Numbered from the stretch's first letter, positions 1-9,166 are shown. The stretch: DNA of 64,000 nt from Ventricola sp017626895 (GCA_017626895.1 JAGAHV010000006.1:37691-101690); one strand, 5' to 3'. Notes: generated by a model from the letters alone, not told the origin. A program made the numbers and translations.

Positions 1-1002
1 GGCAACGCCTTCGTTCTCAAGCCCGCCTCCACCACGCCCATGACCTCCCTGCGCTTTGCGGAGCTGTACAAGGAAGCCGGTGTTCCGGACGGCATTTTCA
101 ATGTGGTGCCCTGTTCTCGGAATGAGGCGGAGCTGTTCCTGACGAATCCGGATGTCAAAGGAATCACCTTTGTTGGTTCCACGGATGTGGGACAGCACGT
201 CTATGCCACGGCTGCGGCTCATGGCAAGCGTGTCCAGTGCCTGTGTGAGGCAAAGAACCATGCGCTGGTCCTGGCGGATGCGCCCATTACCAGAACGGCC
301 GCCGGCATCATGAATTCCTCTTTCGGCTGCGCCGGCGAGCGGTGCATGGCACTGCCGGTGGTAGTGGCGGAGGAGTCCATTGCGGATGAGCTGGTGGCAG
401 AGATTGTGCGTCTTTGCAAGGAACAGAAAGTCGGTCCGGCGTATGATCCCGCGTCCAACCTGGGACCGGTGGGCAGCAAGGGCCACCAGAAGTTCATTCT
501 GGACTGGATTGAGAAAGGCATTGCCGAGGGGGCACAGCTGGTGCTGGACGGGCGCAACGTGAAAGTACCCGGCTATGAGGATGGCTATTACATCGGCCAC
601 ACCATCTTTGATCATGTGACGGAGGAGATGTCCATCGGCACACGGGAGGTCTTTGGCCCGGTGCTGTGCATCAAGCGGGTAAAGAACTTCGAGGAAGGAC
701 TCGAGCTCATGAACCGCAATCCCTTTGCCAACGGTTCGGTGATTTTCACCCAGTCCGGTCATTATGCCCGCGAGTTTGCCAGAAGGACAGACGGCGGCAT
801 GGTGGGCGTCAATGTGGGCATTCCGGTTCCCATCGGCGTATTCCCGTTCTCGGGTCACAAGAAGTCCTTCTTCGGTGATCTCCACTGCCACGGAAAAGAC
901 GCCTTCCGCTTCTATACGGAATCAAAGACCGTGACCGTGCGCTGGTTCGACGAGGAAGAAAAGCAGAAGACGCAGGTCAGCACCTGGGATGGTTCGCTTT
1001 AA
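1..1002 (+). CDS. iolA: Methylmalonate-semialdehyde dehydrogenase (acylating), 5' truncated
   Basis: Aldehyde dehydrogenase superfamily enzyme that converts malonate semialdehyde (or methylmalonate semialdehyde), CoA and NAD+ to acetyl-CoA (or propionyl-CoA) and CO2, the last step of inositol breakdown. The reading frame is open from base 1, so the N-terminal part, roughly 150 residues including the start, lies outside the window; 333 residues are visible. The catalytic cysteine sits in FGCAGERCM, and the EVFGPVL motif and the C-terminal GHKKSFFGD stretch are typical of the IolA/MmsA branch. It is followed by iolG, iolB, iolD and iolE on the same strand, which supports IolA over other aldehyde dehydrogenases. 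No iolC is visible; it may lie upstream. Confidence 0.93.
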   Translation, partial: GNAFVLKPASTTPMTSLRFAELYKEAGVPDGIFNVVPCSRNEAELFLTNPDVKGITFVGSTDVGQHVYATAAAHGKRVQCLCEAKNHALVLADAPITRTAAGIMNSSFGCAGERCMALPVVVAEESIADELVAEIVRLCKEQKVGPAYDPASNLGPVGSKGHQKFILDWIEKGIAEGAQLVLDGRNVKVPGYEDGYYIGHTIFDHVTEEMSIGTREVFGPVLCIKRVKNFEEGLELMNRNPFANGSVIFTQSGHYAREFARRTDGGMVGVNVGIPVPIGVFPFSGHKKSFFGDLHCHGKDAFRFYTESKTVTVRWFDEEEKQKTQVSTWDGSL

Positions 1003-1030
1003 TCCCTGCTGAAAAAGTCCTTAACCGTTT

Positions 1031-1049
1031 CCCCCGGCCGTGCCGGGGG
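1031..1049 (+). other. GC-rich intergenic hairpin between iolA and iolG
   Basis: An 8-bp perfect inverted repeat (CCCCCGGC / GCCGGGGG) with a 3-base loop sits in the 80-bp gap between iolA and iolG. No T-run follows, so it is not a classical terminator. It may stabilise the 3' end of the iolA segment after processing of the operon mRNA. That role is inference. Confidence 0.45.
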
Positions 1050-1082
1050 AACGGACAGAATAAAAGATTGGAAGAGGTACGT

Positions 1083-2102
1083 ATGAAACAGCTGAAGATT
1101 GGCATTGTCGGTGCCGGACGAATTGGAAATGTGCATGCCCAGTCCATTACCTATGCGATTCCCGAGGCCAGCGTGGTCATGGTCACCGATGTCATTGAGG
1201 AGAATGCCCGGAAACTGGCGGAGCGCTTTGGCATTCCCAAGTATTCCGCGGACTATATGGATATCATCCGGGATCCGGAAATTGATGCGGTTCTGGTCTG
1301 TTCGCCCACACCCACCCATGCGGATATTTCCATTGCGGCGATGAAAGCCGGAAAGCATGTATTCTGCGAGAAGCCGGTGCATACCTCCATTGAGAAGATT
1401 CTTGAGGTGCAGAAGGTGGCAGAGGAGACGGGGCGGAAGCTGCAGATCGGCTTCAACCGCCGCTTTGACCACAATCACAGCCAGGTGCAGCGCCTTGCCC
1501 GGGACGGCCGTCTGGGCAATGTGGAAATCATCAAGATTACCTCCCGTGACCCCGAGCCGCCCTCTCCGGAATATGCGGCCAGCTCCGGTGGTCTGTACAT
1601 CGACATGATGATTCACGATTTCGACATGGCCATGTTCCTGGCCGGTTCGGATGTGGAGGAAGTGTATGCCATGGGCACCAGCCTGGTGGATCCCAGAATC
1701 GGCGAGGCCGGGGATGTGGATACCGCCATCGTGACGCTGACCTTTAAAAATGGGGCACTGGGTGTCATTGACAACAGCCGCCGCGCGGCCTACGGGTATG
1801 ATCAGCGGGTGGAGGTCTTCGGTTCTCTCGGCATGGCAGCGGATGAGAATGACGGCGACTCCACGGTGCGCCTTTCCACGGTGGACGGCGTGGTGAGCGA
1901 CAAGCCACAGTTCTTCTTCCTTGAGCGGTATATGGCCAGCTTCACGGAGGAAATGCGTCAGTTTATCCATGCCGTAAATACGGATGGCGAGGTGCCGGTA
2001 GGCATTCATGCCGGCCTGATGAGCGTTGTCCTTGCCAAGGCGGCAAAGCTTTCTCTGGATGAGCATCGTCCGGTGAAGGTTTCCGAGATTTATGGAGGCT
2101 GA
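1083..2102 (+). CDS. iolG: Inositol 2-dehydrogenase (Gfo/Idh/MocA family)
   Basis: Oxidises myo-inositol to 2-keto-myo-inositol (scyllo-inosose) with NAD+, the first step of the pathway. The N-terminal Rossmann fold carries GIVGAGRIG near residue 5, and the EKPVHTS motif holds the conserved catalytic lysine of the family. The C-terminal half has the usual Gfo/Idh/MocA alpha/beta domain. ATG 1083 is chosen because GAAGAGGT lies just upstream; a TTG at 1068 is in frame but overlaps that ribosome binding site. At 339 residues it has family length. It ends two bases before iolB. Substrate assignment rests on operon context, since relatives use other polyols or sugars. Confidence 0.92.
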   Translation: MKQLKIGIVGAGRIGNVHAQSITYAIPEASVVMVTDVIEENARKLAERFGIPKYSADYMDIIRDPEIDAVLVCSPTPTHADISIAAMKAGKHVFCEKPVHTSIEKILEVQKVAEETGRKLQIGFNRRFDHNHSQVQRLARDGRLGNVEIIKITSRDPEPPSPEYAASSGGLYIDMMIHDFDMAMFLAGSDVEEVYAMGTSLVDPRIGEAGDVDTAIVTLTFKNGALGVIDNSRRAAYGYDQRVEVFGSLGMAADENDGDSTVRLSTVDGVVSDKPQFFFLERYMASFTEEMRQFIHAVNTDGEVPVGIHAGLMSVVLAKAAKLSLDEHRPVKVSEIYGG

Positions 2103-2104
2103 GG

Positions 2105-2914
2105 ATGAGCGAGAATATCATTAAAGCCCACGGCGCACACCCCTTTGGTCTGACCTGGATGGCCCGCCGGGACGGCGCGCATGCGGACATGCTGATGGAT
2201 TTCGGAGTCATGCGCATGAAAAAGGGCGATGTCTATGAGGAAAACGGCGACCTGGAGAAAGCGGTTCTCCTGGTCTATGGAAAAGTCTGCTTTGAGTGGG
2301 CCGGTGAGCGGCACGAGGAGGAGCGGGCAAACTGCTTTGATATTCCGCCCACGGCGCTGCACTGTGACCGGACGGCGGGCATAAAGATCACCTGTCTCTC
2401 CGAGGAAGCGGAGATCAATATCATGCTGACGGATAATGCCAAGGCCTTTGGCTGCCGGCTTTATCTGCCCAAGGATACGCCGGATGAGTTCCGCGGCGCC
2501 GGCCTGATGCGGGAGACGAGTACCCGCATCGTCCGGACGATCTTTGACTATTCCAATGAACCGGATGCCAATCTGGTTCTGGGCGAGGTCATCGGGTTCC
2601 CCGGAAAATGGTCCAGTTATCCGCCGCATACGCATCCGCAGCCGGAAATCTACTACTACAAGACGAACCCCGAGAATGGCTTTGGGTATGGGGAGCTGGG
2701 GGACAATGTGGTCAAGGTGCAGAATAACGACACCGTCTTTATTGATCCCGGCCTGACGCATCCTCACTGCACGGCGCCCGGATATGCCCTGTGGTATCTC
2801 TGGGTGATCCGTCATCTGGACGGGAATCCCTATAAGAATCCGGAATACCCGGTGTTCCTCAAGGAGCATCTCTGGGTGATGGAAAAAGACGCCAAATACT
2901 GGGGCGACAAATAA
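2105..2914 (+). CDS. iolB: 5-deoxy-glucuronate isomerase
   Basis: Isomerises 5-deoxy-glucuronate to 2-deoxy-5-keto-gluconate, the substrate of IolC. It is a bicupin of 269 residues, the usual length. The metal-binding cupin signature HTHPQPEIYYYKTNP lies near residues 175-190, and a second histidine-containing strand (GLTHPHCTAPGYALWYLWVIRH) follows. The gene starts immediately after the iolG stop and is 14 bases upstream of iolD, so translational coupling is likely. The IolB family is distinctive and the operon context agrees. Confidence 0.94.
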   Translation: MSENIIKAHGAHPFGLTWMARRDGAHADMLMDFGVMRMKKGDVYEENGDLEKAVLLVYGKVCFEWAGERHEEERANCFDIPPTALHCDRTAGIKITCLSEEAEINIMLTDNAKAFGCRLYLPKDTPDEFRGAGLMRETSTRIVRTIFDYSNEPDANLVLGEVIGFPGKWSSYPPHTHPQPEIYYYKTNPENGFGYGELGDNVVKVQNNDTVFIDPGLTHPHCTAPGYALWYLWVIRHLDGNPYKNPEYPVFLKEHLWVMEKDAKYWGDK

Positions 2915-2928
2915 ACGGAGGCAGCAAG

Positions 2929-4788
2929 ATGGGAAATGAAACAGTACGGCTGACAATGGCTCAGGCGCTTGTCCGCTTCCTTGACAACCAGTATGTGGAA
3001 CTGGATGGGCGTGAGACCAAGTTCGTGAACAATCTTTTCGGCGTATTCGGTCACGGCTGTGTGGTGGGCGTCGGCCAGGCACTGTCCCAGGGCGGACATC
3101 ATATCCGTTTCCTGCAGGGAAAAAATGAGCAGAACATGGCATTGGCAGCCATGGCCTTTGCCAAGCAGCGCAACCGGCTCGAGATCATCCCCTGCGTTTC
3201 CTCCATCGGGCCGGGTGCCATGAACATGGTGACGGCGGCCGGATGCGCAACGGCCAACCGCATTCCGCTCCTGCTTCTGCCCGGGGATACCTTTGCCTGC
3301 CGTCAGCCGGACCCGGTTCTGCAGCAGGCGGAGTTCTTCACCTCCTTCGGGCAGACCGTGACGGATGCGTTCCGCGGGGTATGTCATTATTTTGACCGGA
3401 TTGAACGGCCCGAGCAGCTGATGACCGCGGCGATTCACGCCATGCGGGTGCTGACGGATCCGGCGGATACCGGTGCGGTCTGTCTGGCCATGCCTCAGGA
3501 TGTGGAAGGGGAGGCCTATGATTATCCGGTGTCCTTCCTGCGCAGGCGTGTCTGGCACATGGACCGGCGCGTTCCGACGGCGTCCCAGATTGAGCGGGCC
3601 GCGGAGTTGATTCGCGGAAGCAAACGGCCTCTGGTGATTGCCGGCGGCGGTGTCCGGTACAGCTTTGCCGGGGATGCGCTGAAGACGTTCTGCGAAACAA
3701 CCGGCATTCCGTTCTCCGAGACCCAGGCGGGCAAGTCCGTGCTTCCGTGGAATCATCCGCTGAATCTGGGCGGCATCGGCGTGACCGGCGGTCAGGCAGC
3801 CAATGTCATTGCCCGGGACGCGGACTGCATTATTGCGGTGGGAACAAGGCTGACGGACTTTACCACCTCCTCCAAGTGGCTGTTCCGCGGGGATGCCAAA
3901 GTGGTGTCCATCAATATCTGTCCCTTCGATGCTGTCAAGATGGACGGGGAACCCATTATCTGTGATGCACTTGAGGGCCTCACCTCTCTCTGCTCGGTCC
4001 TTGGGGACTATCACTATGCCGGCGGGGACGCCGTTGCGGCGGCAAAGAAGACCTGGGATGCCATTGTGGATGAGTGGTATCACAAGACGGACAGCCGCGG
4101 TCTGACGCAGACCCGTGCCCTGGGCATCATCAATGAATTCATGCAGGACAAGGACATTGCGGTTGGCTCGGCCGGCTCTCTGCCGGGGGACATGCAGCGC
4201 CTGTTCCGTCCGGGCAACCGGGATACTTATCATATGGAATACGGTTTTTCCAATATGGGCTATGAGACCAATGGTGCCCTGGGCGTCAAACTGGCCTGCC
4301 CGGATGCCGAGGTATACACTTTCTTCGGGGATGGCACCTACCTGATGGCCCATTCCGAACTGGTTACCTGTGTGCAGGAGCGGCTGCGGGTGCATTTCTG
4401 CCTCTTTGACAACTCCGGATGGGGATGCATTGAGAACCTGCAGAACAATCAGGGAAATGACACCTTCGGGACGGTGTTCCGTTTCCGGAACCCGGAGACG
4501 GGTGAACTGGACGGCCCGGAAATTCCGCTGGACTTTGCCGCCAATGCGGCCGCTTATGGGCTTAAAACCTATTCCATTCATACTGAGGAAGAACTGAGGG
4601 CTGCCCTCCGGGATGCACTCACGCAGGATCGTCCGGTCCTTTATGACATCAAGGTCGTGCATGGGTCCATGACGCCCGGTTATGAATCCTGGTGGCGTGT
4701 CGGTGTGGCGGAGGTTTCCACACAGCCCCGCGTGCAGCGGGCCTATGAGGACCTGATGCAGCATGTGAGTGAGACCCGGAAATTCTGA
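2929..4788 (+). CDS. iolD: 3D-(3,5/4)-trihydroxycyclohexane-1,2-dione acylhydrolase (ThDP-dependent)
   Basis: Thiamine diphosphate enzyme that hydrolyses the cyclic diketone made by IolE to 5-deoxy-glucuronate, opening the inositol ring. The order is that of the acetolactate-synthase superfamily: an N-terminal Pyr domain with the cofactor-activating glutamate in KNEQNMALAA, a central FAD/NAD-like domain (about residues 215-350), and a C-terminal PP domain with the ThDP motif GDGTYLMAH followed by LFDNSGWG. At 619 residues it has normal length. GGAGG precedes the ATG by a few bases. Its position between iolB and iolE distinguishes it from acetolactate synthase. Confidence 0.94.
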   Translation: MGNETVRLTMAQALVRFLDNQYVELDGRETKFVNNLFGVFGHGCVVGVGQALSQGGHHIRFLQGKNEQNMALAAMAFAKQRNRLEIIPCVSSIGPGAMNMVTAAGCATANRIPLLLLPGDTFACRQPDPVLQQAEFFTSFGQTVTDAFRGVCHYFDRIERPEQLMTAAIHAMRVLTDPADTGAVCLAMPQDVEGEAYDYPVSFLRRRVWHMDRRVPTASQIERAAELIRGSKRPLVIAGGGVRYSFAGDALKTFCETTGIPFSETQAGKSVLPWNHPLNLGGIGVTGGQAANVIARDADCIIAVGTRLTDFTTSSKWLFRGDAKVVSINICPFDAVKMDGEPIICDALEGLTSLCSVLGDYHYAGGDAVAAAKKTWDAIVDEWYHKTDSRGLTQTRALGIINEFMQDKDIAVGSAGSLPGDMQRLFRPGNRDTYHMEYGFSNMGYETNGALGVKLACPDAEVYTFFGDGTYLMAHSELVTCVQERLRVHFCLFDNSGWGCIENLQNNQGNDTFGTVFRFRNPETGELDGPEIPLDFAANAAAYGLKTYSIHTEEELRAALRDALTQDRPVLYDIKVVHGSMTPGYESWWRVGVAEVSTQPRVQRAYEDLMQHVSETRKF

Positions 4789-4824
4789 CAGATCAAACGA
4801 CGGCTCATAGAAGGAGAAATAAAG

Positions 4825-5721
4825 ATGCTTGATCCGAATAAAGTAAAACTGGCGATTGCGCCGATTGGCTGGACCAACGACGATATGCCGGATCTGGGGG
4901 CCGAGAACACCTTTGAACAGTGCGTCAGCGAGATGGCGCTGGCCGGGTTTACCGGAAGCGAAATTGGAAACAAATATCCCAAAGACGTGGATGTATTGCG
5001 GCATAAGCTGGAGGTACGGGGACTGAGAATCTGCAACGCCTGGTTCTCCTCACTGTTTACCTCAGAACCCTATGAGGTCACGATCCGCAACTTTATCGAG
5101 CACAGGGACCGCCTGTATGCGCTGGGCGCACGGGTGATCGGGGCCTCGGAGCAGGGCAATTCCATCCAGGGAAAGAACATCAATATCTTTGGAGATCAGA
5201 AACCAGTCTACACGCCGGAGCAGTGGGAACTCATTGCGAAGGGGTATAACGAGATGGGCGCACTGGCACGGGAAAAGGGCATGGTGCTGACCTGTCATCA
5301 TCATATGGGAACAGGCGTTCAGACGGTGGAGGAGATTGACCATTTCATGGAGGTCGTGGATCCGGAGTTGGTCTTCCTGCTGTTTGATTCCGGCCATCTG
5401 ACCTTTGCGGGAATTGATCCGGTTCCGGTCCTGAAAAAATACATCGGGCGCATCCGCCATGTTCATCTGAAGGATGTGCGTCTCAATGTCCGCGATCAGG
5501 CGCGGAAAGAGGGATGGTCTTTCCTGACGGCTGTCCGCAACGGCGTCTTTACGGTTCCGGGCGATGGCGATGTGGACTTTGCCCCGATCTTTAAGATTCT
5601 TGAGGAGAGCGGCTATGAGGGATGGGTCGTTGTTGAGGCGGAGCAGGATCCGGCCAAGGCGAATCCTTTTGAATATGCGCTTAAGGCGAGAAAATACATT
5701 CGGGAGAAAACCGGACTTTAA
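4825..5721 (+). CDS. iolE: Inosose dehydratase
   Basis: Dehydrates 2-keto-myo-inositol to the trihydroxycyclohexane dione used by IolD. It is a TIM-barrel protein of the xylose isomerase/AP endonuclease 2 superfamily. Metal ligands are visible in CHHHMGTG, DSGHLTFAG, HVHLKDVR and the C-terminal VVVEAEQDPAKANP, all hallmarks of IolE. It has 298 residues, a clear AAGGAG ribosome binding site, and is the last gene of the operon, followed nine bases later by a strong terminator. Confidence 0.94.
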   Translation: MLDPNKVKLAIAPIGWTNDDMPDLGAENTFEQCVSEMALAGFTGSEIGNKYPKDVDVLRHKLEVRGLRICNAWFSSLFTSEPYEVTIRNFIEHRDRLYALGARVIGASEQGNSIQGKNINIFGDQKPVYTPEQWELIAKGYNEMGALAREKGMVLTCHHHMGTGVQTVEEIDHFMEVVDPELVFLLFDSGHLTFAGIDPVPVLKKYIGRIRHVHLKDVRLNVRDQARKEGWSFLTAVRNGVFTVPGDGDVDFAPIFKILEESGYEGWVVVEAEQDPAKANPFEYALKARKYIREKTGL

Positions 5722-5729
5722 TCAACCAT

Positions 5730-5768
5730 GGGAAGACCCTGCCGCGGCGCGACAGGGTCTTCCCTTTT
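5730..5768 (+). terminator. Rho-independent terminator of the iol operon
   Basis: A perfect 12-bp stem (GGGAAGACCCTG with its complement) and an 11-base loop are followed by TTTT. It starts nine bases after the iolE stop. The top of the stem resembles the CTGYCGC/GCGRCAG hairpin found in the leader elements of this window, possibly by chance. Confidence 0.93.
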
Positions 5769-5823
5769 CCATACAACCTCAGGGAATAAACGGAAATCTG
5801 CGGAGCATGAGGAGGCGGGCAAA

Positions 5824-6153
5824 ATGAGCAAACACAGGATGGTGAACGGTCGTCTGCTTCAGATGAATAAACGCTATAAACAGCTGAAAGAAAGTCAGAA
5901 GCAGAGAATCGGAGATTGGATGAATGAGGCTTACCAGCTGGAATGCGAGAAAAAGCTGTCAAGGAGCGAGGCGCTGGAGTATGTTTTGAGGCGTATTGAA
6001 GGGGCAAATATCTGGATTCCGGAATACGAGGTCAAAATGCGGTACGGTGCAAAAGTGAATCGGCTCAACAGACGCCGTTCCCGAAAACAGAAGAAAACGG
6101 ATTCGGGGGCAGTCTCTCCTGAGACAAAGGATGAAGGAAATCCGGAAAAGTGA
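5824..6153 (+). CDS. Hypothetical small basic protein
   Basis: A 109-residue, lysine- and arginine-rich, largely helical protein that I do not recognise. It has the signs of a real gene: GAGGAGGCGG sits just upstream of ATG 5824 and the composition is protein-like. The middle (IGDWMNEAYQLECEKKLSRSEALEYVLRRIEGANIWIPEYEVKMRYGAKVNRLNRRRSRKQ, described here only as a helical core followed by a basic tail) suggests a nucleic-acid or ribosome-associated role, but this is inference. It stands alone between the iol terminator and the GGDEF gene's own promoter. The frame is open further upstream to 5728, through the terminator, which makes the longer form unlikely. Confidence 0.6.
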   Translation: MSKHRMVNGRLLQMNKRYKQLKESQKQRIGDWMNEAYQLECEKKLSRSEALEYVLRRIEGANIWIPEYEVKMRYGAKVNRLNRRRSRKQKKTDSGAVSPETKDEGNPEK

Positions 6154-6206
6154 TTTCGATCTTCCCGCGAAGCTTGAAAAATAAACACAAAAGTCCCCTG
6201 CCGGAC

Positions 6207-6235
6207 TTGAACAGAATGAATAAAATGCCTATAAT
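6207..6235 (+). promoter_or_regulatory. Sigma-A promoter for the GGDEF gene
   Basis: TTGAAC, a 17-base spacer and TATAAT, about 75 bases upstream of the start at 6311. Confidence 0.75.
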
Positions 6236-6310
6236 ACAATCAGGGTTAAATTAAGCGGGAACCGTGCGGAGAATGTGAATCAGACAGCTTAAGAGCGGGA
6301 GAGCAGAACA

Positions 6311-7789
6311 ATGTCTTTAAAACCGAAATTTTCGCTGAAGAAGAAACTGGTGTTATTGTTCACGTTCATCATCATTATGCTGAGTATGCTGGCAGGTCTG
6401 TTCAGTTACAAGGGAATCAGTGATGTGACAAAAACCATGTATCTGAGCCGATCCAAAGAAGCTTCGGCGACAATTGCCGCCCTGCTTGAACCGGAGATGG
6501 TTCAGCGGGTGAAACAGCAGGTGCTGGATATCTTCTATGCTGCGGAAGATCGGGTAAGCACGGAGGAGTGGGGAAGTCCGGAATTTGATGCCTATCTGGA
6601 TAAATATGCCGGGGTTGAGAATTCGGATGACTTTAAGACCATCCAGAGACAGCTTCGTCTGGTACAGGACAACAACAATCTGAAGTGTGCGTATCTGGTC
6701 TGGTTTGATCTGAAAACGGAATCGACCATCTATCTGGCAGATGGCAGTTACGGGGATGAAAACAGCAGACCGGGCTGCTTTGATGCCATCATGTACGATG
6801 TGGACCGTGAGGCAATGCGGGATCCGACGAACGGTATCGCCCCGGATGTGACCAACACGGAGGAATATGGATGGGTTGTTGCGGCAGGAAGCCCGATCTT
6901 TCTAAACGGGGAACTGGTTGTTTTTGGCGCGGCGGAACTCTCGATGAATAAGGTCATGGAACAGAGAAATCAGTTCCTGTTTGTGGTCATTGCCTCGCTG
7001 CTGCTGCTTGCGGTCGTCTTCATTATTCTCGGGATTGTTCTGATTGACCGGACCATTATCCGGCCGATCAATAAGCTTTCAGATACCTCGGAGAAGTACT
7101 GGAGAGAGGGATCTGCTTCGATTCGGAACGAGTTTTCCCAGCTGCAGATTCATACAGGGGATGAAATTGAAACGCTGTCCAACTCCATGAAACAGATGGA
7201 GCAGAACATCAACGAGCAATTCACGAAAATCCTGGATACAACACAGAAACTGATCATCACGCAGGAGCATGCAGCGGAGATGGACCGGATTGCGAATGTG
7301 GATGCGCTGACAAAAGTCCGAAATAAGCGTGCCTATGATGAAAAGGTTGCTCAACTGAGTGAAGGAATCCGAAACGGCGAGGTTTCGAAGTTCGGGATTG
7401 CTATGATTGACCTGAATAATCTGAAGCCGATTAATGATCACTATGGTCATGACAAGGGCGATATTGCCATCCAGAGGCTTTGCCGGATGATTTGTTCAAC
7501 GTTTAAGCACTCCGCAGTGTTCCGGATTGGCGGAGATGAATTCTCGGTCGTGATGGAAGGGGACGATCTGGAGGTCGCGCCGACACTGATTCATCAGCTG
7601 ATGGATGAATGGAAACAAAAGCGGAATGATGCGAGTCTGCAGCCCTGGGAACAGACCAGCGCGGCAATCGGCTATGCGGTGTACCAGGAGGGGGACACGG
7701 TAGAAACGGTCTTTAAGCGGGCGGACAATGCGATGTATGAACAGAAAACCAGAATGAAGGCTGAAATGGCAGAAAGTACGCGCCGGTGA
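6311..7789 (+). CDS. Membrane-bound diguanylate cyclase with HAMP and GGDEF domains
   Basis: Probable sensor enzyme that makes c-di-GMP from two GTP. A transmembrane helix at about residues 13-29 and a second at about 222-244 flank an extracytoplasmic sensor region of roughly 190 residues. A HAMP linker (RTIIRPINKLSD) and a short coiled coil follow, then a GGDEF domain with the intact motif GGDEF at residues 407-411 and the metal/GTP motif IDLNNLKPIND. No RxxD inhibitory site occurs five residues before GGDEF, so product inhibition at a primary I-site is not expected. It has its own promoter at 6207. An HD-GYP protein at 50.3 kb may degrade the same messenger. Confidence 0.88.
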   Translation: MSLKPKFSLKKKLVLLFTFIIIMLSMLAGLFSYKGISDVTKTMYLSRSKEASATIAALLEPEMVQRVKQQVLDIFYAAEDRVSTEEWGSPEFDAYLDKYAGVENSDDFKTIQRQLRLVQDNNNLKCAYLVWFDLKTESTIYLADGSYGDENSRPGCFDAIMYDVDREAMRDPTNGIAPDVTNTEEYGWVVAAGSPIFLNGELVVFGAAELSMNKVMEQRNQFLFVVIASLLLLAVVFIILGIVLIDRTIIRPINKLSDTSEKYWREGSASIRNEFSQLQIHTGDEIETLSNSMKQMEQNINEQFTKILDTTQKLIITQEHAAEMDRIANVDALTKVRNKRAYDEKVAQLSEGIRNGEVSKFGIAMIDLNNLKPINDHYGHDKGDIAIQRLCRMICSTFKHSAVFRIGGDEFSVVMEGDDLEVAPTLIHQLMDEWKQKRNDASLQPWEQTSAAIGYAVYQEGDTVETVFKRADNAMYEQKTRMKAEMAESTRR

Positions 7790-7884
7790 GCGGAAGGCCG
7801 CCGGCGGGTTATTCCCTTATGACAGGGATGGACAGGAATCAGGTTATCCATCCGTTACATGACGCTCAGAAAGGGGACGGGGAC

Positions 7885-8085
7885 ATGATTCCCAGGATGA
7901 AGGTGTGCGCAAACTGCCGGAATGCCTATATCAAGGGTGACCGGTATTGCCGCTATTGCGGCGCACCAATGGGAAAACCGGACTACATTGAGGAGGACTT
8001 TGCGACCATTTACGGTCCTCCGCCGGTTAAATGGGTACATCAATGCAGGAAGTGCAGCTTTCAATGGACGACATTCCACACGTGA
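7885..8085 (+). CDS. Small zinc-ribbon protein
   Basis: A 66-residue protein with two CxxC knuckles at the start (CANC and CRYCG) and a third (CRKCSFQW) at the end, the arrangement of a zinc-ribbon or rubredoxin-like metal-binding protein of unknown role. AAGGGGACGGGG precedes ATG 7885. An earlier in-frame start at 7786 overlaps the end of the GGDEF gene and lacks a good ribosome binding site. Its C-terminus overlaps the start of the degraded radical SAM sequence in another frame, so its true end could have been altered by the same rearrangement. Confidence 0.6.
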   Translation: MIPRMKVCANCRNAYIKGDRYCRYCGAPMGKPDYIEEDFATIYGPPPVKWVHQCRKCSFQWTTFHT

Positions 8086-8760
8086 GTCTTTATGGACTGG
8101 AGCGTTTACATGATTTGCTGAGAGGACAAAAAGGCGCCTGACGGCGCGCGGTTCGCGGAGTCTGTGCCTTGCAGAATGCCGGACTGAAACCGCAGATAAC
8201 GACGGTGTTTCATCGTGACAATTTCAGCGAAATGGAGGCCATGTATGATTTTCTGTGCGACCTGGGAATTGAAAGCTGGCGGCCGATCAATATAGAGCCA
8301 ATCGGACGCGCCTGTGAGTCCCGGGGATCTTCTTCTGAGTCCGGCGCAGTTTAACGCGCTGCTTTCGTTTATTCGGGAAAAGCGCTTTGATCGTGACGGC
8401 ACGATGGAGGTCACGTTCGGCTGTTCGCATTATCTGGGACTGGAGAATGAGCGAATGGTCAGGGATCATTATTTTCTGTGCGGAGCCGGAATTCTTACAG
8501 CCGGTGTGCGATGCAATGGCGATATCTGCGCCTGTCTGGATGTTGAGAACAGAGTGGAACTGGTACAGGGCAACATCCGGACAGATGATTTTATGGAGGT
8601 GTGGTAAAACAGATTCCAGGTATTCCGGCGGGATCGGACCGCGGATTGTCCCAGATGCGTGGAATGCGAGGAACGTCTGTGCTGCGGAGGGAATTCCGCT
8701 CATACATGGGACTTTGCAAAGAAGGAACCTTTACTGTGCTGCCGGGACATCAGACAGTGA
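8052..8760 (+). pseudogene. Radical SAM/SPASM domain protein, degraded
   Basis: Translated fragments line up, in order, with the middle and C-terminal parts of a radical SAM protein with a SPASM-type Fe-S domain. From 8052 the frame gives a SLYGLERLHDLLRG strand-loop, then stop TGA at 8139, then GLKPQITTVFHRDNFSE and SWRPINIEPIGRACE. Near 8317 the frame shifts, and the sequence continues with FIREKRFDRDGTMEV, GCSHYLGLENERMVRDH and the SPASM cysteines in CGAGILTAGVRCNGDICAC. Stop TAA at 8605 interrupts it, and the same frame then runs through CVECEERLCCGGNSAHTWDF to TGA 8758. The N-terminal CxxxCxxC half is missing. With three lesions and a lost N-terminus, it cannot make a working enzyme. Confidence 0.82.
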
Positions 8761-9033
8761 GAAATAAGGGCTGCGTGCTTGGCAGATGATGGGATGGAAG
8801 CGGCCTGGGATAAAGCGTCTTTTGCCGGAATTCTCGGGGAGCATCGCAGCGGGAATGCATCAAATGAAATGGAGTCGGTTCTCAAATCATCAACATTCGA
8901 CATGGGATATTCTGAGAAAAGGCAGAATGTGAACAGGATATATCGTATCTGTATATGCCGATGATACGGTCACTGCAGGAAAATGCGGAGCAATCAAGGA
9001 ACCAAAACCGTCTTAGATGCCGGACAGGGGAGA
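8761..9033. other. Intergenic stretch without recognised gene
   Basis: About 270 bases between the radical SAM relic and the glpQ terminator. A 61-codon open frame (8779-8964) has no ribosome binding site and no recognisable sequence. I see no promoter or repeat here. Confidence 0.5.
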
Positions 9034-9079
9034 AACAAAAAGACTCACGTAATTAGCTGCTTCCAGATAATTACGTGAG
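9034..9079 (-). terminator. Terminator of the glycerophosphodiesterase gene
   Basis: A perfect 12-bp inverted repeat (CTCACGTAATTA / TAATTACGTGAG at 9044-9055 and 9068-9079). Read on the minus strand it is followed by TCTTTTTGTTTCT. It lies about 90 bases after the stop at 9167. Confidence 0.85.
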
Positions 9080-9166
9080 CCGATCAATGCTCAAATGATC
9101 TGCGCAACAGGCGCTTTACGTTTCAGATGAAGGACGGATTAACACCTTTGCGGAACAGTGGCTGAG

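Noticed and set aside
2830..5004. A 724-codon minus-strand frame across iolD
   Set aside because: It overlaps iolB, iolD and iolE completely on the other strand. The iol genes are unmistakable, and the antisense sequence matches no family.
8139..8141. TGA as a selenocysteine codon in the radical SAM sequence
   Set aside because: The aligned position is not a cysteine, no SECIS-like stem-loop follows, and the gene has two further lesions.
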